Positions 1-8,353 of a stretch of 64,000 nucleotides of DNA are shown here, piece after piece. Within the stretch, counting starts at the first letter, position 1. Each line of letters begins with the position of its first letter. The notes below the pieces were generated by a model, which saw nothing but the letters and a program-made list of their open reading frames with translations, was not told the DNA's origin and made no database searches. This DNA comes from Pontitalea aquivivens. GTDB lineage: Bacteria; Pseudomonadota; Alphaproteobacteria; Rhodobacterales; Rhodobacteraceae. The stretch covers positions 310,001-374,000 of the forward strand of contig NZ_JBKFEY010000002.1 of the NCBI RefSeq assembly GCF_046507575.1, written 5' to 3'. Position numbers and translations under genes: made by a program.

Positions 1-400
1 CCAGGACCTCGGGGTGGCCGGCATGGCCGATCATCACCATCTGCAGGCCTTCGGCATGGTGACGCTCGGCCTCGATATGGACCTTGCTGACCAGCGGGCA
101 GGTGGCATCGACATAGACCATGTGGCGGCGGGCGGCCTCAAGCGGGACGGATTTCGGCACGCCATGGGCGGAAAAGATCACCGGCCGGTCATCGGGGCAT
201 TCGTCCAGTTCCTCGACGAAAACCGCGCCCTTTTCACGCAGCCCGTCCACCACGAACTTGTTGTGAACGATTTCGTGTCGCACAAAGACCGGCGCGCCCC
301 ATTTCTGCAACGCCAGTTCCACGATCTTGATCGCCCGGTCCACGCCCGCGCAAAACCCGCGCGGCGCGGCAAGATAGAGTGTGAGAGCAGGTTTTCCCAT
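1..400 (-). CDS. ispH: 4-hydroxy-3-methylbut-2-enyl diphosphate reductase, C-terminus cut off by window edge
   Basis: Last enzyme of the MEP isoprenoid pathway; a [4Fe-4S] enzyme that makes IPP and DMAPP from HMBPP. About 133 N-terminal residues are visible. Two of the three cluster cysteines can be seen, C17 in APRGFCAG and C101 in DATCP, together with H42, H79 and H129 in the positions expected for substrate-binding histidines. The third cysteine lies outside the window. The ATG at 400 is followed at once by the conserved N-terminus, so the start is secure. It lies downstream of the YqaA-type gene on the same strand, with a 96 bp gap that could hold its own promoter. Confidence 0.96.
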   Translation of the reverse strand, partial: MGKPALTLYLAAPRGFCAGVDRAIKIVELALQKWGAPVFVRHEIVHNKFVVDGLREKGAVFVEELDECPDDRPVIFSAHGVPKSVPLEAARRHMVYVDATCPLVSKVHIEAERHHAEGLQMVMIGHAGHPEVL

Positions 401-496
401 GCGGCGCCCCTTTGCCGAAATCTTCTGACAGGTATGTCCGTCGGGCGCGAAGGTCCAGACCGAAATCCGGCCACCGGGCGCTGGGCCGGGCCTAGC

Positions 497-943
497 CTAG
501 CCGCCCCAGCCCATCGCCTGTGCGGTGATCCAGGCCACGGCGGCGTAGCGCCCGGTCTTGGCCAGTGCCACCAGCGGCAGGAAGATCAGCATCGGCAGCC
601 GCAAGACCCCGGCCACCAGACATGCCAGGTCGCCCCCGGGCGCCCAGCTGACCAGCAGCACCCAGAACCCCCAGCGGTCGAACCAGCGTTCGGCGCGCGC
701 CATCTGGCTGGCCGAGGCGGGGAACCAGCGCCGGTCGCGCCAGTGGTTCACCCCACGCCCCATTCCGTAGGTGATCAGCGCCCCAAGCGTGTTGCCGGCG
801 CCAGCCACCAGAACCATCAACCAGACCGGCGTGGCCCCGGCGGTCTGCATGGCGACAAAGACGATCTCCGATTGCATCGGGATCGGCGAGGCGGCCAGCA
901 TGGCCGAAAAGAAAAGCCCGGTCAGGGCGGCAATATCCTGCAT
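497..943 (-). CDS. YqaA-type (DedA/SNARE-associated superfamily) inner membrane protein
   Basis: 148-residue integral membrane protein. Hydrophobic segments lie near residues 5-30, 35-60, 92-115 and 120-142. A polar, Arg-rich loop between them carries NTLGALITYGMGR and then SWAPGGD, the pattern of the small YqaA branch of the DedA superfamily. Proteins of this superfamily are linked to lipid flipping and envelope homeostasis, but the specific role here is unknown. The start at 943 gives MQDIAALTG; an in-frame ATG 36 bp upstream would only add a non-conserved polar tail. It precedes ispH on the same strand. Confidence 0.8.
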   Translation of the reverse strand: MQDIAALTGLFFSAMLAASPIPMQSEIVFVAMQTAGATPVWLMVLVAGAGNTLGALITYGMGRGVNHWRDRRWFPASASQMARAERWFDRWGFWVLLVSWAPGGDLACLVAGVLRLPMLIFLPLVALAKTGRYAAVAWITAQAMGWGG

Positions 944-1034
944 CGGACGTGCCTTGCCAAAAGGGCCGGCGGGGTGCAAGCGTGCCGGGCTGAACTTTGT
1001 GCGATCAACCCGGCCCGGGGGGCGGTCGCGGCGA

Positions 1035-1598
1035 TCAGGTTTCGGTGGCCGGCTCGGGTTCGCGCGGTTCGCGCGGCGGGCGGCCGATCACTTCGCGCAG
1101 GGCGTCCAGTTCGATGAAATTGTCGGCCTGACGGCGCAATTCGTCCGCGATCATCGGCGGCTGGCTGCGGATCGTCGAAACGACCGAAACCCGGCATCCC
1201 TGACGCTGCAGGCTTTCGACCAGCGGCCGGAAATCGCCATCACCCGAGAACAGCACGACATGATCCAGCCGCGGGGCCAGTTCCATCGCATCCACGGCCA
1301 GCTCGATGTCCATGTTGCCCTTGACCTTACGGCGGCCCATGGAATCGGTATATTCCTTGGCAGGCTTGGTCACCATCGCATAGCCGTTGTAGTGCAGCCA
1401 GTCGACCAGCGGGCGGATCGGGGAATATTCCTCATTCTCCAGAAGCGCGGTGTAGTAAAACGCGCGAACCAATTTGCCACGGCGTTCGAATTCCTGGCGC
1501 AACAGCTTGTAGTCGATATCGAAGCCCAACGCTTTGGCCGCAGCGTAAAGATTCGACCCATCAATGAACAGCGCAAGCCGTTCGTCCTTGTAAAACAT
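1035..1598 (-). CDS. NYN-domain (PIN-like, DUF88/LabA family) protein, putative RNase
   Basis: 187 residues. The NYN fold is marked by FIDGSNLY (D13), MDIELAVDAM (D97, D103) and FSGDGDF (D120, D122). These acidic residues form the metal site in PIN/NYN nucleases. The C-terminus after about residue 170 is a short Pro/Glu/Arg tail. The start at 1598 is preceded by GGAAAGGA at good spacing; an upstream in-frame ATG would add 16 residues without similarity to the family. It is divergent from folK. Activity on RNA is inferred from the fold only. Confidence 0.85.
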   Translation of the reverse strand: MFYKDERLALFIDGSNLYAAAKALGFDIDYKLLRQEFERRGKLVRAFYYTALLENEEYSPIRPLVDWLHYNGYAMVTKPAKEYTDSMGRRKVKGNMDIELAVDAMELAPRLDHVVLFSGDGDFRPLVESLQRQGCRVSVVSTIRSQPPMIADELRRQADNFIELDALREVIGRPPREPREPEPATET

Positions 1599-1728
1599 CA
1601 AATCGTCCTTTCCAGAATGCCCGCCATCCGAAGTCGAGTGGTGCAAAGTCCTGTGGGATCAAAGATAACGGGTGTCTTGTAAGATCGATTCAGTATACGA
1701 AAACGCACTTGTCTGGATATGTGTCTAA

Positions 1729-2346
1729 ATGGATAACAGCACTTATTTTATAGCATTGGGTGCAAATCTGCCATCGCCCGCCGGCGCGCCCGCGCGGACG
1801 CTGGTCGCGGCCTTGCGCGCGCTTGTGCAGGGGGGGGCGGAATTGCGCGCGGTCAGCCGGTTTTACCACGCACCCGCCTTTCCGGCAGGTGCCGGGGCGG
1901 ATTATGTGAATGTGGCGGCGGCGGTTGCATCGGGGTTGGACCCGGCGCAGTTCCTGGCGTTGTTGCACCGCATCGAGGCGGATCTGGGGCGTCAGCGCGC
2001 GGCGCGCTGGGAATCGCGCGGGGTGGACCTGGATCTGCTGGCGGCGGGCGATGCGATCCTGCCTGATGCACGGACCCAGGCGCATTGGCGCGGGCTGGCG
2101 CTGGCCGATCAGATGCGCGACTGGCCCGAGGGGCTGATTCTTCCGCATCCGCGCCTGGCCGATCGTGCCTTCGTGCTGATTCCCCTGGCCGAGATCGCGC
2201 CGCTTTGGCGCCATCCGGCCACCGGCGACAGCGTGATGCAGATGCTTGCCGCACTGCCGCAGGCGGAAAAAGCCGCGATCCGGCCGCTTGATGCCCCGTT
2301 CTTCGGGGAAGGGCGCTTGTCAAGGCCCGGGTTGGGGTCTAAATAG
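1729..2346 (+). CDS. folK: 2-amino-4-hydroxy-6-hydroxymethyldihydropteridine diphosphokinase (HPPK)
   Basis: Transfers pyrophosphate from ATP to hydroxymethyl-dihydropterin in folate synthesis. 205 residues, a little longer than the E. coli enzyme. Seen in order: N-terminal ALGANLPSP, SRFYHAPAF, and the signature RWESRGVDLDLL that carries the Mg-binding Asp pair, followed by LPHPRLADRAFVLIPL. An insertion of about 20 residues sits between the last two motifs. The gene is divergent from the NYN gene. Its final codons contain a promoter-like sequence for rpoZ. Confidence 0.95.
   Translation: MDNSTYFIALGANLPSPAGAPARTLVAALRALVQGGAELRAVSRFYHAPAFPAGAGADYVNVAAAVASGLDPAQFLALLHRIEADLGRQRAARWESRGVDLDLLAAGDAILPDARTQAHWRGLALADQMRDWPEGLILPHPRLADRAFVLIPLAEIAPLWRHPATGDSVMQMLAALPQAEKAAIRPLDAPFFGEGRLSRPGLGSK
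2317..2345 (+). promoter_or_regulatory. Predicted sigma70-type promoter for rpoZ-rsh
   Basis: TTGTCA at 2317-2322, a 17 bp spacer, then TAAATA at 2340-2345. It lies inside the last codons of folK and places a start about 30 bp before the rpoZ ATG. Found by eye; not tested. Confidence 0.5.
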
Positions 2347-2382
2347 GCCGCTCACACCTTCCATGTCCGATTGGAGATGCTC

Positions 2383-2736
2383 ATGGCCCGCGTGACGGTT
2401 GAAGATTGCGTTGACAAGGTTCCGAACCGGTTTGAACTGGTGATGCTTGCCGCGCACCGCGCCCGTGAAATTGCGGCCGGCTCTCCGATCACGGTGGATC
2501 GTGACAACGACAAGAACCCCGTTGTCGCGCTGCGCGAGATCGCCGACGAAGCCCAGGCCGCCGATGACCTGCGTGAGCGGCTGATCGAAAGCAACCAGAC
2601 CCAGATCGAGGTTGATGAGCCCGAGGATGATTCGATGTCGCTGCTGATGGGCGGCGAAGCCGATCGCCCGCGCGAAGACGACATGTCCGAAGAACGCATG
2701 CTGCGCATGCTGATGGACGCGCAGGGCCGCGAATAA
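2383..2736 (+). CDS. rpoZ: RNA polymerase omega subunit
   Basis: 117 residues. Omega helps fold beta-prime and completes ppGpp site 1. The N-terminus MARVTVEDCVDKVPNRFELV closely follows the family, including the MAR motif that touches ppGpp in E. coli. The C-terminal third is a strongly acidic tail (residues about 60-105, rich in Asp/Glu), as is usual in alphaproteobacteria. I chose the ATG at 2383 because an upstream in-frame ATG would place four residues before the conserved MARV. It is 24 bp upstream of rsh, the classic rpoZ-spoT pairing. Confidence 0.96.
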   Translation: MARVTVEDCVDKVPNRFELVMLAAHRAREIAAGSPITVDRDNDKNPVVALREIADEAQAADDLRERLIESNQTQIEVDEPEDDSMSLLMGGEADRPREDDMSEERMLRMLMDAQGRE

Positions 2737-2760
2737 CACCGGGGGGCAGGGCGCGCGCGA

Positions 2761-4878
2761 ATGATCGATGTCGAAGACCTGATCGCGCTCGTCCGCAATT
2801 ACAACCCGCGCACCAATGCCGAATTGATCCGCCGCGCCTATGATTATGGCCGACAGATGCATGACGGGCAGTTTCGCCATTCGGGTGAACCCTATTTCAC
2901 CCATCCCGTCGCCGTCGCCGCCATCCTGACCGAACAGCGGCTGGATGATGCGACCATCGTGACCGCGCTGCTGCACGACACGATCGAGGATACCCGGTCC
3001 ACCTATTCCGAAGTGGCGCAGATGTTCGGCGACGAGGTCGCGGAACTGGTGGATGGCGTGACCAAGCTGACCAATCTGCAGCTGTCGTCCAACGCCTCGA
3101 AACAGGCCGAGAATTTCCGCAAGCTGTTCATGGCCATGTCCAAGGACCTGCGGGTAATTCTGGTCAAGCTGGCCGACCGTCTGCACAACATGCGCACGAT
3201 CCGTTCGATGCGGGCCGACAAGCAGGCCCAGAAGGCGCGCGAGACGATGGAGATCTTCGCGCCCCTGGCGGGCCGGATGGGCATGCAATGGATGCGCGAG
3301 GAACTGGAAGACCTTGCCTTCAAGGTGCTGAACCCCGAGGCGCGGACCTCGATCATCCGGCGTTTCGTGACATTGCAGAAGGAAACCGGCGACGTGATCC
3401 CCAAGATCACCGCCGATATCCGCCACGAACTTGAAAAGGCGCAGATCGAGGCCGATGTCTTTGGCCGCGCCAAACGCCCCTATTCGATCTGGCGCAAGAT
3501 GGAGGAAAAGCAGCTTTCCTTCTCGCGCCTGTCCGACATCTACGGCTTTCGCGTCATTACCCGGTCCGAATCGGATTGCTATGCCGTTCTGGGGCTGATC
3601 CATCAACGCTGGCGTGCGGTGCCGGGACGGTTCAAGGATTACATCAGCCAGCCCAAGTCGAACGGTTACCGGTCGATCCATACCACTGTTTCGGGCCGCG
3701 ACGGCAAGCGGGTCGAGGTGCAGATCCGCACCCGCCAGATGCACGAGGTAGCCGAGGCGGGCGTTGCGGCGCACTGGTCCTATCGCGATGGCGTGCGGGC
3801 CGCGAACCCCTTTGCGGTGGACCCCGCCCAGTGGATAGCGCAGCTGACCGAGCGGTTCGACGAAGGCGACCACGACGAATTCCTGGAAAACGTCAAGCTT
3901 GAGATGTATTCCGACCAGGTCTTCTGCTTCTCGCCCAAGGGCGATGTGGTCAAGTTGCCCAAGGGGGCGACGCCCATCGACTATGCCTATGCGATCCACA
4001 CCCGGATCGGTAATTCCTGCGTCGGCGCCAAGGTGGATGGCATCCGCGTGCCTTTGTGGACACGGCTGAAGAACGGCCAGTCGGTCGAGATCATCACCGC
4101 CACCGGCCAGCGCCCGCAGGCGACCTGGCTGGACATCGTCAAGACCGGCCGCGCCAAGGCCGCGATCCGCAAGTCGCTGCGCGAAGAGGACCGGACCCGT
4201 TTCGTCAAGCTGGGCACGGAACTGGCGCGCGTGGCCTTTGAACATGTTGGCCGCAAGGTTTCCGACAAGGCGTTGCGCACTGCGGCCAAGACCCTTGGCC
4301 TGCCCGATGAGGTGGAACTGCTGGCACGCATCGGTTCGGCCGAGCTGACCGCGCGCGAGGTGATCGAGGCGCTTTATCCCGAGCTGGCCGTGGCCCCCGC
4401 CGAAACGGTCGAACCCGCCCGCGCCGTTCTGGGCCTGCCTGCCGACCAGACCTTCCGCCGTGCGGGGTGTTGCCAGCCGCTGCCCGGGGAACGGATCATC
4501 GGTATCACCTATCGCGGCCAGGGTGTGGTGATCCACGCCGCCGACTGTCCGGTTCTGGCCGAATTCGAGGAACAGCCCCGGCGCTGGGTCGATCTGCACT
4601 GGCATTCGGGCCGCCACGCGCCGGTCTATTCGGCCAGTCTTAAATTGACCATTTCCAATGATGCCGGCGTGCTTGGCCATATCTGCACCTTGATCGGTCA
4701 GCAGAAGGCCAATATCTCTGATCTGAACTTCGTCGATCGCAAGCCTGATTTCTATTCGCTGGTGATAGAGGTGGAACTGCGCGACGTCGAACATCTGCAC
4801 ACGCTTTTGACCGCGCTTGAGGCGGAAAGCAACGTGGCGCAGGTTGAACGGTATCGCGATCTGACGCGCAAGCCCTGA
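2761..4878 (+). CDS. rsh: Bifunctional (p)ppGpp synthetase/hydrolase RSH
   Basis: 705 residues, the normal length for a full RelA/SpoT homologue. The hydrolase domain is intact: H48, H72-D73 in LLHDTIEDT, and D139 in KLADRLHNMRT. The synthetase domain (about 235-350) carries YGFRVIT and FKDYISQPKSNGYRSIHTTV. A TGS domain follows (about 385-445, VFCFSPKGDVVKLP...), and a C-terminal ACT domain (about 625-700). With all hydrolase residues kept, it should both make and break the alarmone. As the only RSH seen here it fits the single-RSH pattern of alphaproteobacteria. Confidence 0.96.
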   Translation: MIDVEDLIALVRNYNPRTNAELIRRAYDYGRQMHDGQFRHSGEPYFTHPVAVAAILTEQRLDDATIVTALLHDTIEDTRSTYSEVAQMFGDEVAELVDGVTKLTNLQLSSNASKQAENFRKLFMAMSKDLRVILVKLADRLHNMRTIRSMRADKQAQKARETMEIFAPLAGRMGMQWMREELEDLAFKVLNPEARTSIIRRFVTLQKETGDVIPKITADIRHELEKAQIEADVFGRAKRPYSIWRKMEEKQLSFSRLSDIYGFRVITRSESDCYAVLGLIHQRWRAVPGRFKDYISQPKSNGYRSIHTTVSGRDGKRVEVQIRTRQMHEVAEAGVAAHWSYRDGVRAANPFAVDPAQWIAQLTERFDEGDHDEFLENVKLEMYSDQVFCFSPKGDVVKLPKGATPIDYAYAIHTRIGNSCVGAKVDGIRVPLWTRLKNGQSVEIITATGQRPQATWLDIVKTGRAKAAIRKSLREEDRTRFVKLGTELARVAFEHVGRKVSDKALRTAAKTLGLPDEVELLARIGSAELTAREVIEALYPELAVAPAETVEPARAVLGLPADQTFRRAGCCQPLPGERIIGITYRGQGVVIHAADCPVLAEFEEQPRRWVDLHWHSGRHAPVYSASLKLTISNDAGVLGHICTLIGQQKANISDLNFVDRKPDFYSLVIEVELRDVEHLHTLLTALEAESNVAQVERYRDLTRKP

Positions 4879-4917
4879 TCTGCGATGCGCCCGGTCAGGG
4901 CGAGGGAAGGACTGGAC

Positions 4918-5589
4918 GTGGTATTCAAGCGGCGTGACAGGCGACCGGCGCTTAAGGCGATGCGGGAATTCCTGTGGCCCCGCGGTGGCTGGGCGCGGGC
5001 CTTCCACTATGTCCGCCACCGCGTCAACCGCCTGCCAGATCAGCCCCACCGGATTGCGCGGGGCATTTTCGCGGGGGTTTTCGTTTCCTTCACGCCGCTG
5101 TTCGGTCTGCATTTCCTGTCTGCCGCGCTGGTGGCGCTGGTGCTGCGGGGCAATGTGCTGGCGGCGTTGCTGGCCACCTTCATCGGCAATCCGCTGACCT
5201 TCCCTGTCATTGCGGTTTCGGCGATGAAGCTGGGCAAGTGGATGCTGGGACGGCGCCATGGCCCGGAAGAGCCCGAGTATCTTGGCCAGACATTCCTTGC
5301 CGCGGGTGAGGATTTGCACCACAATTTCCTGGCGCTGTTCACCGCCGACAAGATGTATTGGGGCGGGCTGGCGCGCTTTTTCCATGACGTTTGGCTACCC
5401 TATCTGGTGGGCGGCCTGCTTCCGGGCGTCGCTGCCGGGGTGCTGTGCTACTATCTGTCCCTGCCTATCGTCGAAGCCTATCAGACCCGCCGCCGCGCCC
5501 GCCTGAAGGACCGGCTGGAAGCGTTGCGCGCGCGCCTTGAAGCCCGCCGCGAAGACCGTGGCAGCCGCGATCCGGGCGATACGCTTTAG
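4918..5589 (+). CDS. DUF2062 domain membrane protein
   Basis: 223 residues. The DUF2062 core is seen at about 25-175: HRIARGIFAGVFVSFTPLFGLHF, a second hydrophobic stretch, FIGNPLTFPVIAV, and a further membrane segment near residue 160. It ends in a basic, charged helix. I chose the GTG at 4918 because GGAAGGA precedes it at about 6 bp and it yields MVFKRRDRR; an ATG at 4885 is in frame but lacks such a site. Function is unknown. It follows rsh closely and may be cotranscribed with it. Confidence 0.82.
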   Translation: MVFKRRDRRPALKAMREFLWPRGGWARAFHYVRHRVNRLPDQPHRIARGIFAGVFVSFTPLFGLHFLSAALVALVLRGNVLAALLATFIGNPLTFPVIAVSAMKLGKWMLGRRHGPEEPEYLGQTFLAAGEDLHHNFLALFTADKMYWGGLARFFHDVWLPYLVGGLLPGVAAGVLCYYLSLPIVEAYQTRRRARLKDRLEALRARLEARREDRGSRDPGDTL

Positions 5590-5652
5590 GGGTGTTCCCA
5601 ATCCGGTTCCGCCGCATTACCCTGCGCGCGTCTTGGCCATGGGGGACCGACG

Positions 5653-6414
5653 ATGCCGCAATCCGACCCGAACCGCCTTCGTCTGGGCGTCAACATCGAT
5701 CATGTCGCCACGCTGCGCAACGCGCGCGGATCGGCCTATCCTGACCCCGTGCGCGCCGCCCGCCTGGCCGAAGAGGCGGGGGCCGATGGCATCACCGCCC
5801 ATCTGCGCGAAGATCGCCGCCATATCCGCGACGCCGATATCGGCGCGCTGATGGCCGCATTGCGCCGCCCGCTGAATTTTGAAATGGCAGCCACGGCGGA
5901 AATGCGGCAAATCGCGCTGCGCCACCGTCCGCATGCGGCCTGCATCGTCCCCGAAAAGCGTGAAGAGCGCACGACCGAGGGCGGTCTGGATGTGGCGGGC
6001 GATGAGCCCCGGCTGGCGGATTTCATCGCACCCCTGCGTGCGGCGGGCATCCGCGTGTCGATGTTCATCGGCCATGACCCGGCCCAGATCGAGGCCTCGG
6101 CCCGGATCGGCGCGGCGGTGGTGGAATTGCATACCGGCCATTACTGTGACCTGCACCACGAAGGTCGGCTGGCCGAACGCGATGCGGAACTTGCGGCGCT
6201 GCGCGAGGGCGCCCGGCTGGCCCATTCCCTGGGCCTTGAGGTTCATGCCGGCCACGGCCTGACCTTTGACACCGTGGGCCCCATCGCCGCCTTCCCCGAG
6301 GTGCGCGAACTGAACATCGGGCATTTCCTGATCGCAGAGGCGGTGTTCATCGGCCTTGGCCCCGCCATCGCACAGATGCGGGCCGCGATGGATGCGGCGC
6401 GCGCCGGCGCATAG
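5653..6414 (+). CDS. pdxJ: Pyridoxine 5-phosphate synthase
   Basis: Condenses 1-deoxyxylulose-5-phosphate with 3-amino-1-hydroxyacetone phosphate to pyridoxine 5-phosphate in the DXP-dependent vitamin B6 route. 253 residues. Diagnostic segments: LGVNIDHVATLRNARG at the N-terminus, ADGITAHLREDRRHI, VCIVPE-type loop (ACIVPEKREERTTEGGLD), LHTGHYCDL and the C-terminal LNIGHFLIAEAVFIGL. It is followed 12 bp later by acpS, the pdxJ-acpS order known from many proteobacteria. Confidence 0.97.
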   Translation: MPQSDPNRLRLGVNIDHVATLRNARGSAYPDPVRAARLAEEAGADGITAHLREDRRHIRDADIGALMAALRRPLNFEMAATAEMRQIALRHRPHAACIVPEKREERTTEGGLDVAGDEPRLADFIAPLRAAGIRVSMFIGHDPAQIEASARIGAAVVELHTGHYCDLHHEGRLAERDAELAALREGARLAHSLGLEVHAGHGLTFDTVGPIAAFPEVRELNIGHFLIAEAVFIGLGPAIAQMRAAMDAARAGA

Positions 6415-6426
6415 GGGCGGGCAGCG

Positions 6427-6828
6427 ATGATCCTGGGCATCGGGTCCGATCTGGCCAATATCGACCGGATCGCTGCGACGCTGAACCGTTTCGGCGATCG
6501 GTTCCGCAACCGCGTCTTCACGCCCGCCGAACAGGCCAAGGCCGAACGGCGCGCCGACACGCCCGGAACCTATGCCAAGCGCTGGGCCGCGAAAGAGGCC
6601 TGTTCCAAGGCCCTGGGCACCGGCCTGCGGATGGGCATTGCCTGGCGCGACATGGCGGTCAGCAACCTGCACACCGGTCAGCCGGTCATGCACCTGACCG
6701 GCTGGGCCGCCGACAGGTTGGCCGCGATGACGCCCCCCGGCCACGAAGCCGTGATCCACGTCACCCTGACCGACGATCACCCCTGGGCGCAGGCCTTTGT
6801 CGTGATCGAGGCGCGCAGGCTTCCTTGA
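6427..6828 (+). CDS. acpS: Holo-[acyl-carrier-protein] synthase
   Basis: Transfers the 4-phosphopantetheine arm of CoA to the serine of apo-ACP. 133 residues, typical length. GIGSDLANIDRI at residues 4-15 supplies the Mg-binding Asp (D8), and KRWAAKEACSKALGTG supplies the second acidic ligand and CoA contacts. It lies between pdxJ and lepB on the same strand. Confidence 0.96.
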   Translation: MILGIGSDLANIDRIAATLNRFGDRFRNRVFTPAEQAKAERRADTPGTYAKRWAAKEACSKALGTGLRMGIAWRDMAVSNLHTGQPVMHLTGWAADRLAAMTPPGHEAVIHVTLTDDHPWAQAFVVIEARRLP

Positions 6829-6884
6829 CTCGGGCGCGCGCGCGTCGCAAGGAAGGCGGGATTTTCAGCAAGGACCGGGCAGGC

Positions 6885-7667
6885 ATGGCAAGCAAGACTG
6901 ACAGCGGCATCATCGAGACGATCAAGACCGTCTTCTGGGCCCTTCTTATTGCGGGGGTGTTCCGGACGCTGTTCTTTCAGCCGTTCTGGATTCCCTCCGG
7001 ATCAATGAAGGATACGTTGCTGATCGGCGACTTCCTGTTCGTCAACAAGATGGCCTATGGCTATTCGCGCCATTCCTGCCCGTTCTCGGCCTGCCCGATT
7101 GAAGGGCGCATCCTTGGGGCGGACCCGGAACGGGGCGATGTGGTGGTGTTTCGGCACCCTACCCGCGGGGTGGATTTCATCAAGCGCGTGGTGGGCCTGC
7201 CGGGCGATACGGTGCAGATGAAAGATGGCGTGCTGCATATCAACGGCGCTGCGGTGCAGTTGACGGATGGCGGGGTCTTCCGCGAGGTCAAGGAACTGCA
7301 GGGGCCCCAGGGCCTGATGCCGCGCTGCGAAAATGATCCGGTGGGCCAGGGCGGCACCTGTGAAAAGACCCGCCAGATCGAAACCCTTCCCGGCGGCGCC
7401 AGCCATTCCATCCTGAACATCGCCGATGGCTGGATGGCTGACAACACACCCGTCTTTACCGTGCCTGCGGGGCAGTTCTTCTTCATGGGCGACAACCGCG
7501 ACAATTCCGAAGACAGCCGCTTTCCGGCCGCCGCCGGCGGGCTTGGCTTTGTTCCGGCCGAATTCCTGATCGGCCGCGCGGACCGGGTGATGTTCTCGTC
7601 TGCGGGGCGGTCGCTGTTCTTCTTCTGGACCTGGCGGTCCGACCGCTTCTTCAAGGCGATCGAGTGA
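6885..7667 (+). CDS. lepB: Signal peptidase I
   Basis: Membrane-bound leader peptidase that removes Sec and Tat signal peptides. 260 residues: one N-terminal membrane segment (about 15-33), catalytic Ser40 in PSGSM, general-base Lys100 in DFIKRVVGLPGD, and the late GDNRDNSEDSR box. I start at the ATG at 6885 (MASKTD...), because the longer in-frame start would overlap acpS and add a basic tail ahead of the membrane segment. The stop overlaps the GTG of rnc. Confidence 0.95.
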   Translation: MASKTDSGIIETIKTVFWALLIAGVFRTLFFQPFWIPSGSMKDTLLIGDFLFVNKMAYGYSRHSCPFSACPIEGRILGADPERGDVVVFRHPTRGVDFIKRVVGLPGDTVQMKDGVLHINGAAVQLTDGGVFREVKELQGPQGLMPRCENDPVGQGGTCEKTRQIETLPGGASHSILNIADGWMADNTPVFTVPAGQFFFMGDNRDNSEDSRFPAAAGGLGFVPAEFLIGRADRVMFSSAGRSLFFFWTWRSDRFFKAIE

Positions 7668-8353
7668 AGGTTTCCGCTGATATCCAGGCCTTCATGGGCC
7701 GTCTGGGGCATCCGTTTGCCAAGCCCGAACTGCTGCTGCGCGCGCTGACGCATGCCTCGATCGCCTCATCGACCCGGCCCGACAATCAGCGGCTGGAATT
7801 TCTGGGCGACCGGGTGCTGGGTCTGGTGATGGCCGATGCCCTGTTGGCCGCCGATCGCGGCGCATCCGAAGGCCAGCTTGCCCCGCGCTTCAACGCATTG
7901 GTGCGCAAGGAAACCTGTGCCGATGTTGCCCGCCAGATCGATCTTGGCGCGGTGCTGAAACTGGGCCGGTCCGAGATGATGACCGGCGGGCGCCGCAAGG
8001 AGGCGCTTCTGGGCGATGCGATGGAGGCGGTGATCGCCGCCGTCTATCTGGACGCGGGGCTAGAGATCGCGCGCGCCCTGGTGCTGCGGCTTTGGGGCGG
8101 GCGGCTGGCCAATGTGGCCGAAGACGCCCGCGACGCCAAGACCAGCCTGCAGGAATGGGCCCAGGCACGCGGCCTGCCGCCGCCGAAATATGTGACCATC
8201 GCGCGTGAAGGCCCGGACCACGCCCCGGTCTTCACGATCGAGGCACAGCTGGCCTCGGGCGAGATGGCGCAGGCCACGGCGGGCGCGAAACGGCAGGCCG
8301 AACAAGCCGCGGCCAAGGCGCTTCTGACCCGGATGGAGGGGCAAGATGACTGA
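7664..8353 (+). CDS. rnc: Ribonuclease III
   Basis: Double-strand-specific endonuclease for rRNA and mRNA processing. 229 residues: the catalytic domain carries the RLEFLGDRVLGL signature near residues 43-54 and a second acidic site in LLGDAMEAVIAAVYLD. A dsRNA-binding domain follows from about residue 155, ending in QAEQAAAKALL. The start is GTG at 7664, overlapping the lepB stop (GTGA), which implies translational coupling. Several long stem-loops between ribosomal genes elsewhere in the window could be substrates. Confidence 0.96.
   Translation: MKVSADIQAFMGRLGHPFAKPELLLRALTHASIASSTRPDNQRLEFLGDRVLGLVMADALLAADRGASEGQLAPRFNALVRKETCADVARQIDLGAVLKLGRSEMMTGGRRKEALLGDAMEAVIAAVYLDAGLEIARALVLRLWGGRLANVAEDARDAKTSLQEWAQARGLPPPKYVTIAREGPDHAPVFTIEAQLASGEMAQATAGAKRQAEQAAAKALLTRMEGQDD

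Noticed and set aside
2320..5385. 1021-codon minus-strand open frame opposite rpoZ-rsh-DUF2062
   Set aside because: Spans several real plus-strand genes; shadow frame.
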